The notes under the pieces are model-generated. The model had not been told where the DNA came from, did no database searches, and saw nothing but the letters and a program-made list of their open reading frames with translations. The translations under genes were made by a program, and so were the position numbers. Of a DNA stretch of 64,000 nucleotides, positions 1 through 9,619 are shown one piece after another. Each line of letters starts with the position of its first letter. The first letter of the stretch is position 1. Source of the stretch: Paraburkholderia rhizosphaerae (GTDB lineage: Bacteria; Pseudomonadota; Gammaproteobacteria; Burkholderiales; Burkholderiaceae); contig NZ_SORE01000002.1 in NCBI RefSeq assembly GCF_004366595.1, positions 365,886 through 429,885 of the forward strand, in the 5' to 3' direction.

Positions 1-144
1 AAAGAATGTTCGCGCGAGCGTCGTCGCGAAGTAAACGTAGACCAGCAGATCAAAAAACTCGAGCGTGTTGCCGATCGAGGTCGCGACAACCAGACGCGAC
101 GCACTGACGCGCGATGGGGGCGGCGCGGCGAAGGGATCGGACAT
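1..144 (-). CDS. MHS/MFS-family transporter, N-terminal fragment
   Basis: Only the first 48 codons lie in the window; the gene runs off the left edge. After a short polar N-terminus the protein reads ATSIGNTLEFFDLLVYVY, the typical entry into the first membrane helix of metabolite:H+ symporter (MHS) members of the major facilitator superfamily. Members of this family import organic acids or osmolytes. The start is the ATG at 144, facing the rhamnose operon across about 320 bp. The substrate cannot be told from this fragment, and a link to rhamnose is only positional. Confidence 0.75.
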   Translation of the reverse strand, partial: MSDPFAAPPPSRVSASRLVVATSIGNTLEFFDLLVYVYFATTLARTFF

Positions 145-462
145 CGTGGTGGAGTTGGCGCGCATTGACGGGGGCAGGGTCCAAATATCGTCATTATCCA
201 CAAATGCATCCGTAGGCGGCGCGCTTCGTGAGGCGTCCTCGCGGCGCGGAGCTCAACGATGCCGGTCGTCCGGATGCCGCGCGTGCGCAGCGCGGCGTGG
301 CCCACGTGACGATACGCTTTTGCTATCAGCCCATCCAATACGCGGATTGTTCCCGCATCACGTGCCGCTTTATATTGGCCAGAACCGGAACCGGCTATAA
401 GCCGAACAAAATCTGCCATAACCATAACGGCGCGCAGTGGGTGCGCCGCACAGGAGCGCACG
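145..462. promoter_or_regulatory. Divergent intergenic region, MFS transporter / rhamnose operon
   Basis: No gene is seen here. The region separates the leftward transporter from the rightward short-chain dehydrogenase, so it should carry both promoters. The stretch from about 360 to 430 is less GC-rich than its surroundings and is the likeliest promoter position for the rightward operon. A CAGGAG Shine-Dalgarno lies at 451-456. No operator was recognised with confidence. Confidence 0.4.
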
Positions 463-1215
463 ATGAATCAGATCGATCTGGAGGGCCGCGTTGTCGTCAT
501 TACCGGCGGCGCGCGCGGCATCGGCTACGCGGTCGCACAACGCGCACTGCGATCGGGCGCGCAAGTCGCGCTGTGGGACATCGATACCGAGCGGCTCGAG
601 CGCAGCAAGAAAGAGCTCAGCGCATTGGGCAGCGTTTCGGCGGCCACCGTCGAGCTGACCGACGAAGCGTCGATCGACAAGGCCGTCGCCGCAACGGTCG
701 GCGCGCACCGCGCGATTCATGTGCTGATCAATTGCGCGGGCATCACCGGCGGCAACGGCACGACCTGGGAACTGCCGACCGAGGTGTGGCGACGCGTGAT
801 CGACGTAAACCTGATCGGCCCGTATCTGACGTGCCGCGCGATCGTGCCGCTGATGATCAAGCAGAACTATGGGCGCATCGTCAATATCGCGTCGGTGGCC
901 GGCAAGGAGGGCAACCCGAACGCGTCGCACTACAGCGCATCGAAGGCGGCGCTGATCGGCCTGACCAAATCGCTCGGCAAGGAACTCGCGACAAAGAACA
1001 TCCTCGTCAACGCGGTGACGCCCGCCGCGGCAAAGACCGAGATCTTCGATTCGATGAAGCAGGAGCATATCGACTACATGCTGTCGAAGATCCCGATGAA
1101 CCGCTTTTTGCTGCCCGAAGAAGCCGCGTCGATGATCGTCTGGCTGTCGTCGGAAGACTGCGCGTTCAGCACCGGCGCGGTATTCGATCTGTCCGGCGGA
1201 CGCGCAACCTACTGA
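463..1215 (+). CDS. Short-chain dehydrogenase, probable 2-keto-3-deoxy-L-rhamnonate 4-dehydrogenase
   Basis: A 250-aa classical SDR. Seen: the nucleotide-binding GGARGIG near residue 15, NCAG, and the catalytic Ser with SHYSASK (Tyr-x3-Lys). The start ATG has CAGGAG seven bases upstream. It opens the rhamnose operon, directly before L-rhamnonate dehydratase. In the oxidative rhamnose pathway an SDR oxidises the dehydratase product at C4, and related Burkholderia SDRs act on 2-keto-3-deoxy-L-fuconate; that role is inferred from position. The second SDR of the locus looks more like the sugar dehydrogenase. SDR specificity cannot be fixed by eye, so substrate confidence is moderate while family confidence is high. 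Confidence 0.75.
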   Translation: MNQIDLEGRVVVITGGARGIGYAVAQRALRSGAQVALWDIDTERLERSKKELSALGSVSAATVELTDEASIDKAVAATVGAHRAIHVLINCAGITGGNGTTWELPTEVWRRVIDVNLIGPYLTCRAIVPLMIKQNYGRIVNIASVAGKEGNPNASHYSASKAALIGLTKSLGKELATKNILVNAVTPAAAKTEIFDSMKQEHIDYMLSKIPMNRFLLPEEAASMIVWLSSEDCAFSTGAVFDLSGGRATY

Positions 1216-1328
1216 ACGGCACGACCAGTCAAACAAGCGCGCCCGGCCCGCACGGCCGTCCGTGCCAGGCTAGTTGCGCGCACAACCGGACAACCGCTCA
1301 ACTGCACAACAAAACGGAGCCTTTGAAG

Positions 1329-2507
1329 ATGGCGATGCCTACTATCCGGCACGTGCGTGCCTTCGTCGTACGCGGCGGCGGTGCTGATTATCACGATCAG
1401 GCCGGCGGTCACTGGATCGACGACCACATTGCGACGCCGATGGCGCGCTACCCTGAGTACCGGCAGAGCCGGCAGTCGTTCGGCATCAACGTGCTGGGCA
1501 CGCTGGTGGTCGAGATCGAAGCAAGCGACGGCACGGTCGGCTTCGCGGTGACGACCGGCGGCGAGATCGGCGCGTTTATCGTCGAACGGCATCTCGCGCG
1601 TTTTCTCGAGGGCCAGCTCGTGACCGACATCGAAAAAATGTGGGATCAGATGTATTTTTCGACACTCTACTATGGCCGCAAGGGCGTCGTGCTGAATACG
1701 ATCTCCGGCGTCGATCTCGCGTTGTGGGATTTGCTCGCGAAGGTGCGTAAGGAACCCGTGTACCAACTATTGGGCGGACCCGTGCGCGACGAACTGATGT
1801 TCTATGCGACCGGCGCGCGCCCCGATCTCGCGAAAGGCATGGGCTTTATCGGCGGCAAGCTGCCGCTGCAGCACGGCCCGGCAGAAGGCGAAGCCGGTCT
1901 GAAGCAGAATATCGAGCGGCTTGCCGATATGCGCAGCCGCGTCGGCGACGACTTCTGGCTGATGCTCGACTGCTGGATGAGCCTCGATGTCACGTACGCG
2001 ACGAAGCTCGCGAAAGCCGCGCACGAATACGGTCTGAAATGGCTTGAGGAAGCATTGCCGCCCGACGACTACTGGGGTTACGCCGAACTGCGCCGCAACG
2101 TTCCACGCGGCATGATGGTGTCCACCGGCGAGCACGAGGCGACGCGCTGGGGTTTCCGGATGCTGCTCGAGATGCAATGCTGCGATCTGATCCAGCCGGA
2201 TGTCGGCTGGTGCGGCGGCATCACCGAGCTGATCAAGATCTCGGCGCTCGCCGACGCGCATAACGTGATGGTCGTGCCGCATGGGTCATCGGTGTACAGC
2301 TATCACTTCGTTGTGACACGGCACAACTCACCGTTCTCCGAGTTCCTGATGATGGCGCCGAAGGCCGATCAGGTCGTGCCGATGTTCACGCCGCTGCTGC
2401 TCGACGAGCCGGTGCCCGTCAACGGGCGGTTGAAGGTGCCGGACACACCGGGCTTCGGCGTGCGCCTGAACCCCGAGTGCGCGCTCGTGCGGCCTTATCC
2501 TCACTAA
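1329..2507 (+). CDS. rhmD: L-rhamnonate dehydratase
   Basis: A 392-aa enolase-superfamily enzyme that dehydrates L-rhamnonate to 2-keto-3-deoxy-L-rhamnonate. It follows the E. coli RhmD pattern closely: GGGADYHDQ near the N-terminus, [39 protein letters not shown], and the metal ligands in [19 protein letters not shown] and MMVSTGEH. The catalytic His is in [10 protein letters not shown] and the C-terminus is RPYPH, as in the family. The frame is open far upstream, but the ATG at 1329 is chosen because GGAG lies nine bases before it and the protein then matches the family start; the ATG at 1335 is an alternative. The cytoplasmic enzyme sits between the two SDR genes of the locus. Confidence 0.93.
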   Translation: MAMPTIRHVRAFVVRGGGADYHDQAGGHWIDDHIATPMARYPEYRQSRQSFGINVLGTLVVEIEASDGTVGFAVTTGGEIGAFIVERHLARFLEGQLVTDIEKMWDQMYFSTLYYGRKGVVLNTISGVDLALWDLLAKVRKEPVYQLLGGPVRDELMFYATGARPDLAKGMGFIGGKLPLQHGPAEGEAGLKQNIERLADMRSRVGDDFWLMLDCWMSLDVTYATKLAKAAHEYGLKWLEEALPPDDYWGYAELRRNVPRGMMVSTGEHEATRWGFRMLLEMQCCDLIQPDVGWCGGITELIKISALADAHNVMVVPHGSSVYSYHFVVTRHNSPFSEFLMMAPKADQVVPMFTPLLLDEPVPVNGRLKVPDTPGFGVRLNPECALVRPYPH

Positions 2508-2612
2508 ACCGCACGCACGAACGTCGAGCGATTGAGAACCCCACACAGGCAGCGTGCGCAACGCAGGATGATTGCGCACGCATCGAAGTCGAAAAAAACG
2601 AAGGAGGCGGTT

Positions 2613-3395
2613 GTGCTGCTGAAAGACAAAGCGGTGATCGTGACGGGAGGCTCGCGCGGCATCGGCCGCGCGATTGCCGTTGCATGCGCGAAGGAAGGCG
2701 CGGATGTCGCGATCAATTACTGGGGCGACAACGACGCGTCGTATGGGCGCCGCTCCGCGGTGCGAGAAGTGACCGACGAAATCGAGGCGCTCGGACGCCG
2801 TGTGATTGCAGTCGAAGGCAACGTCGCCGGGCACGCGACCGGGACGGAGCTGGTGCGTCGCACGGTCGAAGCGTTCGGCAAAGTCGATGTGCTCGCAAGC
2901 AATGCGGGCATCTGTCCGTTCCACGCTTTTCTCGACATGCCGGCCGACGTGCTCGAAACCACCGTCGCAGTGAACCTGAACGGCGCGTTCTATGTGACGC
3001 AGGCGGCCGCGCAACAGATGAAAAAGCAAGGCACCGGCGGCGCGATCGTGGCGACGAGTTCGATCAGCGCGCTGGTCGGCGGCGGCATGCAGACGCACTA
3101 CACGCCGACCAAGGCCGGCGTGCATTCGCTGATGCAATCGTGCGCGATAGCGCTCGGGCCCTACGGCATTCGATGCAACTCGGTGATGCCTGGCACGATC
3201 GCCACCGATCTGAACGCGGAAGATCTTTCCGATGAAGCGAAGAAAGCGTACTTCGAAAAGCGCATTCCGCTCGGGCGTCTGGGTCGTCCCGACGACGTCG
3301 CCGATTGTGTGGTGTTTCTCGCGTCGGACCGGGCCCGCTATGTGACGGGCGCGGCGTTGCTGGTCGATGGCGGTTTGTTCGTGAATCTGCAATGA
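2613..3395 (+). CDS. Short-chain dehydrogenase, probable L-rhamnose 1-dehydrogenase
   Basis: A 260-aa SDR. Seen: GGSRGIG cofactor loop, SNAG, a Ser in ATSSISALVGGG followed by HYTPTK (Tyr-x3-Lys), and a C-terminal TGAALLVDGG. The start is a GTG with an AAGGAGG Shine-Dalgarno five bases upstream, which overrides an ATG 81 bases earlier. It would oxidise L-rhamnose to L-rhamnono-lactone with NAD(P)+, the entry step of the non-phosphorylating pathway. The extended loop after the cofactor strand (NYWGDNDAS) is as I recall for L-rhamnose dehydrogenases. The gene ends 42 bp from the convergent LysR gene. Confidence 0.8.
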   Translation: MLLKDKAVIVTGGSRGIGRAIAVACAKEGADVAINYWGDNDASYGRRSAVREVTDEIEALGRRVIAVEGNVAGHATGTELVRRTVEAFGKVDVLASNAGICPFHAFLDMPADVLETTVAVNLNGAFYVTQAAAQQMKKQGTGGAIVATSSISALVGGGMQTHYTPTKAGVHSLMQSCAIALGPYGIRCNSVMPGTIATDLNAEDLSDEAKKAYFEKRIPLGRLGRPDDVADCVVFLASDRARYVTGAALLVDGGLFVNLQ

Positions 3396-3437
3396 CGGCG
3401 GCGCATACCGCGGACAACCTGACTGTCAATCAGACGC

Positions 3438-4436
3438 TCAGTGCGAAGGCACAGTCCGCGATGCTGGCGCACGGTCGGCGGCGGCCGGCGTATCGCGTTT
3501 TAGCGTAAGCGAATGTTGACGCAGCAATTCGACGAAACGTTCCGCGGGCTCGGCCAGTGGCTCTTCCTTGCGCGTCAGAATGCCGAAGCCCGCGAGGCTC
3601 TTGCCGACTTCGACCGGCAGCGCAACCAGCAGCTTGCCGCGCACATGGTCGCGCACGACCGATTCCGGCAGCATCGCAATCGCGTCGTAGTTCTCGAGCA
3701 ACTGCAGCGTCGCGAAGATCGACGCGCATTCGGTGAGATTCGTGGGCGTCGTGAGTCCCGCGCGCGCGAGTTCTTCTTCAAACAGCACTCGAGCCGGGCT
3801 GGTAATCGGCTGCGCGACCCACGGCCAGTCGATTACTTCCGGCAGCGTGAGGGCCGTGCGCCGTGCGAGCGGATGCACCGCACGCACGACCAGCAACAGC
3901 GTCTCGCGCGCAAGCGGCTCGAAACTGAAATCGTTGTGTTGCAGCGGATGGGTCAGGCGACCGAGCGCAAGGTCGATTTCGCGGCGGTGCAGCAGTTGCA
4001 CGACCTGGTCGCTGGTTTCGCCGAGGATGCATACGTTCAGCAGCGGCCGCTCGGTTTTCAGCGTGGCCACCGCCATGGCGAGCAGATCGGGCGCGGCGCC
4101 CATGATCGCGCCGACCGTCAGCTGCCCATGGCCGCCCTTGCGCTTAACGTCGAGGTCCGCGGCAAAGCGGGTGAGTTCAGCGAGCGCGCGGCGCGCATAC
4201 GCGAGGGTGACGACGCCCAGCGGCGTCGGCTGCATGCCACGCGCATTGCGCTCGAACAGCAGAAAGCCGAGTGCCTCTTCAATGTCACCGAGCATGCGGC
4301 TCGCGCTCGGTTGCGCGACATTGATCGCGTCGGCGGCCTGATGAACGTTACGCGCGTCGTCGAGTGCGACGAGCAGCGCAAGATGTTTGAACTTGAGCCG
4401 GTTGATCAATGCGACGGTGGCGGCGTTCTGGCTCAT
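3438..4436 (-). CDS. LysR-type transcriptional regulator of the rhamnose locus
   Basis: A 332-aa LysR regulator. An N-terminal winged helix-turn-helix is seen at about residues 15-75 (HQAADAINVAQPSASRML), followed by the periplasmic-binding-protein-like effector domain. The start ATG at 4436 is preferred over an upstream extension because the helix-turn-helix then sits at the normal distance from the N-terminus. It is transcribed away from the mutarotase gene, with 169 bp between the starts, the classic layout for a LysR regulator and its target. It is embedded in the locus, so it probably controls the mutarotase-lactonase-importer genes and perhaps the dehydratase block, with a rhamnose pathway intermediate as effector (inference). 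Confidence 0.88.
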   Translation of the reverse strand: MSQNAATVALINRLKFKHLALLVALDDARNVHQAADAINVAQPSASRMLGDIEEALGFLLFERNARGMQPTPLGVVTLAYARRALAELTRFAADLDVKRKGGHGQLTVGAIMGAAPDLLAMAVATLKTERPLLNVCILGETSDQVVQLLHRREIDLALGRLTHPLQHNDFSFEPLARETLLLVVRAVHPLARRTALTLPEVIDWPWVAQPITSPARVLFEEELARAGLTTPTNLTECASIFATLQLLENYDAIAMLPESVVRDHVRGKLLVALPVEVGKSLAGFGILTRKEEPLAEPAERFVELLRQHSLTLKRDTPAAADRAPASRTVPSH

Positions 4437-4605
4437 GGTCTGTGCGATCCGGTTTCGGTATCGCCCCATCCAAACAACGGATTGAGAGGCTATCGACGCC
4501 CGAATTATAGTCGTTGCATACGCGCGACCGCGAAAGCGCCCGGCAACCGCCGCACACGGCAGGAAAATAGTCCGCCACAAGAGACAGAACGGGAGACAAC
4601 GCGAC

Positions 4606-4938
4606 ATGGAGACAATCGCTTTCCGGATGGTGCTCAACCCCGGCATGCGCGACGAATACGAACGCCGTCACGCGCAAATCTGGCCGGAACTGGTTGATGC
4701 ATTGCATCATGCCGGCGTGCGCGACTATTCGATCTTCTACGATGACGCAACGCATCATCTGTTCGCGGTGCTCACGCGTACCGGCGATCACACGATGGAC
4801 CAGTTGCCGCATCTCGACGTGATGCGCAAATGGTGGGATTACATGGCGGACATCATGCAAACCGCCGCCGATCACACGCCGTTTCAGCAGCCGCTCGCAC
4901 GGGTCTTTGAATTGCCCGCGGCCGGACACCGCGGATGA
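4606..4938 (+). CDS. rhaM: L-rhamnose mutarotase
   Basis: A 110-aa protein of the RhaM/RhaU mutarotase family, a small dimeric ferredoxin-like fold that interconverts alpha and beta L-rhamnopyranose. Diagnostic features seen: MVLNPGMRDEYERRH with its His, WPEL, the YSIFYDD strand and KWWDYMADIM near the C-terminus. Length is normal for the family. This gene is the best evidence that the whole locus acts on L-rhamnose rather than L-fucose. A GGGAGA motif precedes the start. It is the first gene of the rightward mutarotase-lactonase-importer unit, 44 bp before the lactonase. The same family is called rhaU in rhizobia. Confidence 0.9.
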   Translation: METIAFRMVLNPGMRDEYERRHAQIWPELVDALHHAGVRDYSIFYDDATHHLFAVLTRTGDHTMDQLPHLDVMRKWWDYMADIMQTAADHTPFQQPLARVFELPAAGHRG

Positions 4939-4982
4939 ACCACCCCTGCGCTGACGACGCTTAACGAACCAAAGGACGCTCC

Positions 4983-5876
4983 ATGCAAGTGGTCGACCCG
5001 CACATTCATCTGTGGGACCTGAAGACACATCACTATCCGTGGCTCGCGAACCCCGGCGTGTCGTTCGTCGGCGACGCGCGCGACCTTAAACACGACTATC
5101 TGCTCGCTGATCTGCTGGCGCACGCGCAGCCGATCGAAGTATTGAAAGTGGTGCATGTCGAAGCGAATCACGATCCGGCGGACCCAGTCGAAGAAACGCG
5201 CTGGCTGCAGCAGATTGCCGACGATCCATCATCGCGCCGCATGCCGAACGGTATCGTCGCAGGCGTGGATCTGTCGTCGCCCGATGCGCAAAAAATTCTG
5301 GAAGGCCATGCAGCGTTCGCCAACACGCGCGGCGTGCGGCAGATCCTGAATGTTCACGAGAACCGGCTGTACGACTACATCGGCCGCCATCTGATGCGCG
5401 ACGCGACATGGCGTGCGAATTTCGTACTGCTGCGCCGTTACGCGATGTCGTTCGATATGCAGTTGTATCCGTCGCAAATGGATGAGGCCGCCGCGCTTGC
5501 GCATGACCATGCCGACACGCAGTTCATCGTGAACCACACCGGCATGTTCGTCGATCGGGACAGCGTCGCGGGCTATCGTGCGTGGCGTGATGGCATGCGC
5601 AAGCTGGCTGGCTGCGCGAACATCGCGGTGAAGATCAGCGGGCTCGCGATGTTCGATCATCGCTGGACGGTCGAAAGCTTGCGACCGTACGTGCTCGAAA
5701 CGATCGATACGTTCGGCGTCGAACGTTCGATGTTCGCCTCGAATTTCCCGGTCGACCGGCAATTCGGTTCGTATGCGGATTTGTGGAATGCGTATGCGGC
5801 GATAGTCGGCGGCGCGAGCGACGCGGAAAAGTCCGCGCTGTTCGTGCGCAATGCGGAGCGGCTCTATCGCATCTGA
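4983..5876 (+). CDS. Amidohydrolase, probable L-rhamnono-1,4-lactonase
   Basis: A 297-aa TIM-barrel amidohydrolase (amidohydrolase_2, COG3618 type). The metal-binding DPHIHLWD is at residues 5-12, HVEAN follows near residue 58, NHTG near 184, and the late Asp lies in SNFPVDR. The family hydrolyses sugar lactones; next to rhamnose dehydrogenase and rhamnonate dehydratase the natural substrate is L-rhamnono-lactone. L-fucono-lactone is the main alternative. AAAGGA precedes the ATG. The gene lies between the mutarotase and the importer ATPase, presumably in one transcript. Confidence 0.87.
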   Translation: MQVVDPHIHLWDLKTHHYPWLANPGVSFVGDARDLKHDYLLADLLAHAQPIEVLKVVHVEANHDPADPVEETRWLQQIADDPSSRRMPNGIVAGVDLSSPDAQKILEGHAAFANTRGVRQILNVHENRLYDYIGRHLMRDATWRANFVLLRRYAMSFDMQLYPSQMDEAAALAHDHADTQFIVNHTGMFVDRDSVAGYRAWRDGMRKLAGCANIAVKISGLAMFDHRWTVESLRPYVLETIDTFGVERSMFASNFPVDRQFGSYADLWNAYAAIVGGASDAEKSALFVRNAERLYRI

Positions 5877-5955
5877 ACGCGCTTTAAACGGGCGGCTGCA
5901 AACGGGCCCGTTACAACGCGGCACCCATGATGCCGCTTGCTGGAGGAGACACGCA

Positions 5956-7485
5956 GTGCAGCAACACACCGACGCGGTGCCAAGGCTGGAACTGAAGCAT
6001 GCGAGCAAGTCGTTCGGCCGCGTGCGCGCGCTTGCCAATGGAGAACTCGTGTTATGGCCGGGCGAAGTGCATGCGCTGCTCGGCGAGAATGGCGCGGGCA
6101 AGTCGACGCTCGTGAAGATTCTCGCGGGCGTGCATCAGCCCGATGCCGGCGAACTGTCCATCGACGGCACGCCCTGTCGCTTTGCGACGCCAGCCGAAGC
6201 GCGCGACGCAGGCCTTGCTGTCATCTACCAGGAACCGACGCTGTTCTTCGATCTGTCGATTGCGGAGAACATCTATATGGGACGCCAGCCGGTGGACCGC
6301 GTCGGCCGCATTCAATACGACGCGATGCGCGACGAAGTAGACGGCCTGCTCGCGTCGCTCGGTGTCGATCTGCGCGCGGACCAGTTGGTGCGCGGCCTGT
6401 CGATTGCGGACCAGCAGGTGATCGAAATCGCGAAAGCACTGTCGTTGAACGCGAGCGTGCTGATCATGGACGAGCCGACTGCCGCGTTATCGTTGCCGGA
6501 AGTCGAACGGCTCTTCGCGATCGTGCGCAAGCTGCGCGAACGCGATGTGGCGACCCTGTTCATCACGCACCGGCTCGACGAAGTGTTCGCTTTGACGCAG
6601 CACGTGACGATCATGCGCGACGGCGCGAAGGTGTTCGATGCGCCGACCTCGACGCTGACCACCGAAGCGATCGTCGCGAAGATGGTGGGCCGCGACCTCC
6701 AAACGTTCTATCCGAAAGCGGATGTGACGCCCGGCGCGGTGCGGCTGTCGGTGCGCGGTTTGACACGCATCGGCGTGTTCAAGGACATTTCGTTCGACGT
6801 GCGCGCGGGCGAAATCGTCGCGCTCGCTGGGCTGGTCGGCGCGGGGCGCAGCGAAATCGCGCGCGCGATTTTCGGCATCGATCCGTACGACGCGGGCGAA
6901 GTTCGCATCGGCGACAAGCGGCTCGCGCCGGGGCGTCCGGCTGCGGCGGTGCGCGCGGGACTCGCGCTGGTGCCGGAAGATCGTCGCCAGCAGGGACTCG
7001 CGCTCGAGCTCAGTATCGCGCGCAATGCGTCGATGACGGTGCTAGGGCGCCTCGTCCGGCACGGACTGATTTTCACGCGCAGCGAAACGCAACTGGCCGC
7101 GCATTGGGGCGCGCGGCTTCGTCTCAAGGCGGATGACCCTGGCGCCGCAGCGGGCACGCTGTCCGGCGGCAACCAGCAGAAGGTAGTGCTCGGCAAGTGG
7201 CTTGCAACCAACCCGAACGTGCTGATCATCGATGAACCGACGCGCGGGATCGATGTCGGCGCGAAGGCCGAGGTGTATGGCGCGCTGTCGGAACTGGTGC
7301 AAAACGGGATGGCGGTGCTGATGATTTCGAGCGAACTTCCGGAAGTGCTCGGCATGGCCGACCGCGTGCTGGTAATGCACGAAGGACGCATTAGCGCGGA
7401 GATCTCGCGCGCCGATGCGAGCGAGGAACGGATCATGAGCGCCGCGCTCGGTCAGAGCGCCGCGCAATGGGGGCATGCCGCATGA
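5956..7485 (+). CDS. rhaT: Sugar ABC importer, duplicated ATPase (rhamnose)
   Basis: A 509-aa tandem ATPase of the CUT2 (RbsA/RhaT) class that energises sugar import. The N-terminal half has an intact Walker A (GENGAGKST), a degenerate signature (GLSIADQQ) and Walker B ([12 protein letters not shown]). The C-terminal half has the altered P-loop GLVGAGRSE, the signature LSGGNQQ and [11 protein letters not shown]. This asymmetry is normal for CUT2 ATPases. The GTG start is chosen because GGAGGAG lies seven bases upstream. Its end overlaps the first permease start. The symbol follows the rhizobial rhaSTPQ rhamnose importer. Confidence 0.9.
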   Translation: MQQHTDAVPRLELKHASKSFGRVRALANGELVLWPGEVHALLGENGAGKSTLVKILAGVHQPDAGELSIDGTPCRFATPAEARDAGLAVIYQEPTLFFDLSIAENIYMGRQPVDRVGRIQYDAMRDEVDGLLASLGVDLRADQLVRGLSIADQQVIEIAKALSLNASVLIMDEPTAALSLPEVERLFAIVRKLRERDVATLFITHRLDEVFALTQHVTIMRDGAKVFDAPTSTLTTEAIVAKMVGRDLQTFYPKADVTPGAVRLSVRGLTRIGVFKDISFDVRAGEIVALAGLVGAGRSEIARAIFGIDPYDAGEVRIGDKRLAPGRPAAAVRAGLALVPEDRRQQGLALELSIARNASMTVLGRLVRHGLIFTRSETQLAAHWGARLRLKADDPGAAAGTLSGGNQQKVVLGKWLATNPNVLIIDEPTRGIDVGAKAEVYGALSELVQNGMAVLMISSELPEVLGMADRVLVMHEGRISAEISRADASEERIMSAALGQSAAQWGHAA

Positions 7486-8540
7486 TGCGCCATTCGTCCA
7501 CCCATGCCGCGCCGGTGCACGCGCCGGCCGAAAAGCGCGCGGCGCCGCGCGCGGGCGGCCTCGTAGCGGCGATTGCAAAGAGCCGCGAAACGACGCTCTT
7601 TATCGTGCTGTTACTGCTGATCGCGGGCACGGCGCTCGCGCGGCCGCAATTCCTGAATCTGCAAAACCTGCGTGACGTGTTGCTGAACGTGTCGATCATC
7701 AGCTTGCTGACTGCGGGAATGACCGTCGTGATCCTGATGCGCCACATCGACCTGTCGGTGGGCTCGACAGTCGGTGTCAGCGCGTATGCGGTCGGCAGCC
7801 TGTACGTCGCGTTCCCGCATATGCCGGTGCTGGTCGCGCTGGGCGCGGGTCTGGCAATCGGGTTGGTCGCGGGCGGCATCAATGCGCTGCTGGTTGCGGT
7901 TGGCCGCGTGCCGTCGCTGGTTGCCACGTTATCGACGCTCTATATCTTCCGCGGCGCCGACTACGCATGGGTGCATGGCGGACAAATCAATGCGACCAGC
8001 CTGCCGGACGCATTCTCTCGCCTTGCGACCGGCGTCGCGTTCGGCATCCCGACACTTGCGTTGATCGCCGCCGCGGTGCTGATTGCGCTCGGCGCGTATC
8101 TGAAGCATTTCCGCGGCGGGCGAGAGCACTACGCGATCGGGTCCAATCCGGAAGCTGCACGGCTAGCGGGCGTCAACGTCGAACGGCGCGTGATGTCCGG
8201 CTTTCTGTTGTCGGGCGCGATCGCCGGCTTTGCGGGCGCACTGTGGCTTGCGCGTTTCGGCACCGTCGACGCGAGCACCGCGAAGGGTATCGAGCTGCAG
8301 GTGGTCGCGGCGGCGGTGGTCGGCAGCGTCGCGATCACCGGCGGCGTCGGCACCATTCTTGGCGCCACGCTCGGCGCGCTCGTGCTCGGTGTGATCAGCA
8401 TCGCGCTGGTCGTGTTGCACGTATCGCCATTCTGGGAGCAAGCGATCGAAGGCGCGCTGATCGTCGCGGCGATCGCCGCCGATACTTTGCTCGCGCGCTC
8501 CGTCGCCAAACGCATGATGAGGAAACGCGATCATGGCTAA
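7482..8540 (+). CDS. rhaP: Sugar ABC importer permease 1 (rhamnose)
   Basis: A 352-aa RbsC-type inner-membrane permease with about eight to ten hydrophobic segments after a polar N-terminus of about 35 residues. The conserved [13 protein letters not shown], the [13 protein letters not shown] cytoplasmic loop and [17 protein letters not shown] are seen. The start codon overlaps the ATPase stop (ATGATG straddling the TGA), which points to translational coupling; the second ATG at 7485 is equally possible. It should pair with the next permease as a heterodimer. Confidence 0.88.
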   Translation: MMRHSSTHAAPVHAPAEKRAAPRAGGLVAAIAKSRETTLFIVLLLLIAGTALARPQFLNLQNLRDVLLNVSIISLLTAGMTVVILMRHIDLSVGSTVGVSAYAVGSLYVAFPHMPVLVALGAGLAIGLVAGGINALLVAVGRVPSLVATLSTLYIFRGADYAWVHGGQINATSLPDAFSRLATGVAFGIPTLALIAAAVLIALGAYLKHFRGGREHYAIGSNPEAARLAGVNVERRVMSGFLLSGAIAGFAGALWLARFGTVDASTAKGIELQVVAAAVVGSVAITGGVGTILGATLGALVLGVISIALVVLHVSPFWEQAIEGALIVAAIAADTLLARSVAKRMMRKRDHG

Positions 8541-9546
8541 ACCCGATTCCGCGTTGCTCACACGCAAGCGCGAAACACCGCTGCGCTGGGAAACGCTGCT
8601 CGTGATCGTGCTGCTGTTGTCGCTCGGGCTGGGACGGGTGCTTTCGCCGGTGTTTCTGACCGGTGCGAACCTGTCGAACGTGTTGGCCGATCTGACTGAA
8701 ATCGCGTTGATGGCGCTGCCGATGACGTTGATTATCGTCGCCGCCGAAATCGACCTGTCGGTCGCGTCGGTGCTCGGCGCATCGAGCGCATTGATGGGCG
8801 TGCTATGGCACACGGGGTTACCGATGCCCGCGGTGATCGTACTCGTGCTGCTGTTCGGTGTGCTTGCCGGGCTGCTGAACGGGCTGGTGATCGTCAGGTT
8901 GAACCTACCGTCGCTTGCGGTAACGATCGGTACGCTCGCGCTGTTTCGCGGTCTTGCGTACGTGCTGCTCGGCGACCAGGCGGTCGCGGATTTTCCCGCG
9001 GCATACACGGCGTTCGGCATGGATACGCTTGGCGCCACCTTTATCCCGCTGCCGTTCATCATCGTCATTGTTTGCGCGGTGCTGTTTTCGGTGCTGTTGC
9101 AGGCTACCGCCTTCGGCCGCAGCTTGTATGCGATCGGCGCGAACCCGACGGCAGCCGCATTCTCCGGCCTCGAAGTCGCAAAGATCCGGCTGACGACTTT
9201 CGTGCTGTCCGGCGCAATGAGTGCGCTTGCCGGCATCGTCTATACGCTGCGTTTTACGAGCGCGCGCGGCGACAACGGCGAGGGCTTCGAGCTGTCGGTG
9301 ATCGCCGCGGTGCTATTCGGCGGTGTCAGCATTTTCGGTGGACGCGGCTCGATGATCGGCGTGCTGCTGTCTCTGCTGATTATCGGCATCCTGAAGAATG
9401 CGCTGACGCTCGATGATGTATCGAGCGAAACGCTCACTATCGTCACCGGCGCGTTGCTGCTCGCGTCGGTGCTGATTCCAAATCTCGTCGCCCGCTGGCG
9501 TGCGATGCGCGACCGGCGCTACCTCGCAAAGTCGGCGGCGTCGTGA
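8533..9546 (+). CDS. rhaQ: Sugar ABC importer permease 2 (rhamnose)
   Basis: A 337-aa RbsC-type permease, similar in layout to its upstream neighbour. Seen: AAEIDLSVASVLGASSALMG, the coupling loop NPTAAAFSGLEVAKIR, and LFGGVSIFGGRGSMIG, with about eight or more hydrophobic helices. Its ATG lies inside the end of the first permease gene, an 8-bp overlap. It is the second half of the membrane channel of the rhamnose importer. Confidence 0.88.
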   Translation: MAKPDSALLTRKRETPLRWETLLVIVLLLSLGLGRVLSPVFLTGANLSNVLADLTEIALMALPMTLIIVAAEIDLSVASVLGASSALMGVLWHTGLPMPAVIVLVLLFGVLAGLLNGLVIVRLNLPSLAVTIGTLALFRGLAYVLLGDQAVADFPAAYTAFGMDTLGATFIPLPFIIVIVCAVLFSVLLQATAFGRSLYAIGANPTAAAFSGLEVAKIRLTTFVLSGAMSALAGIVYTLRFTSARGDNGEGFELSVIAAVLFGGVSIFGGRGSMIGVLLSLLIIGILKNALTLDDVSSETLTIVTGALLLASVLIPNLVARWRAMRDRRYLAKSAAS

Positions 9547-9619
9547 GCCGTGCAAAACCCTGACCGATATCAACAACCCGGACCCCACCGGTCCGTCAAT
9601 ACCAGCGAGGAGACACGCA

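Noticed and set aside
228..1328. N-terminal extension of the rhamnonate dehydratase frame, over 360 codons
   Set aside because: It overlaps the first SDR gene in another frame, is Arg-rich and unrelated to any family; the dehydratase has a good start and Shine-Dalgarno at 1329.
3513..4697. Plus-strand open frame of 394 codons across the LysR gene
   Set aside because: Antisense to a clear LysR regulator and without recognisable motifs.
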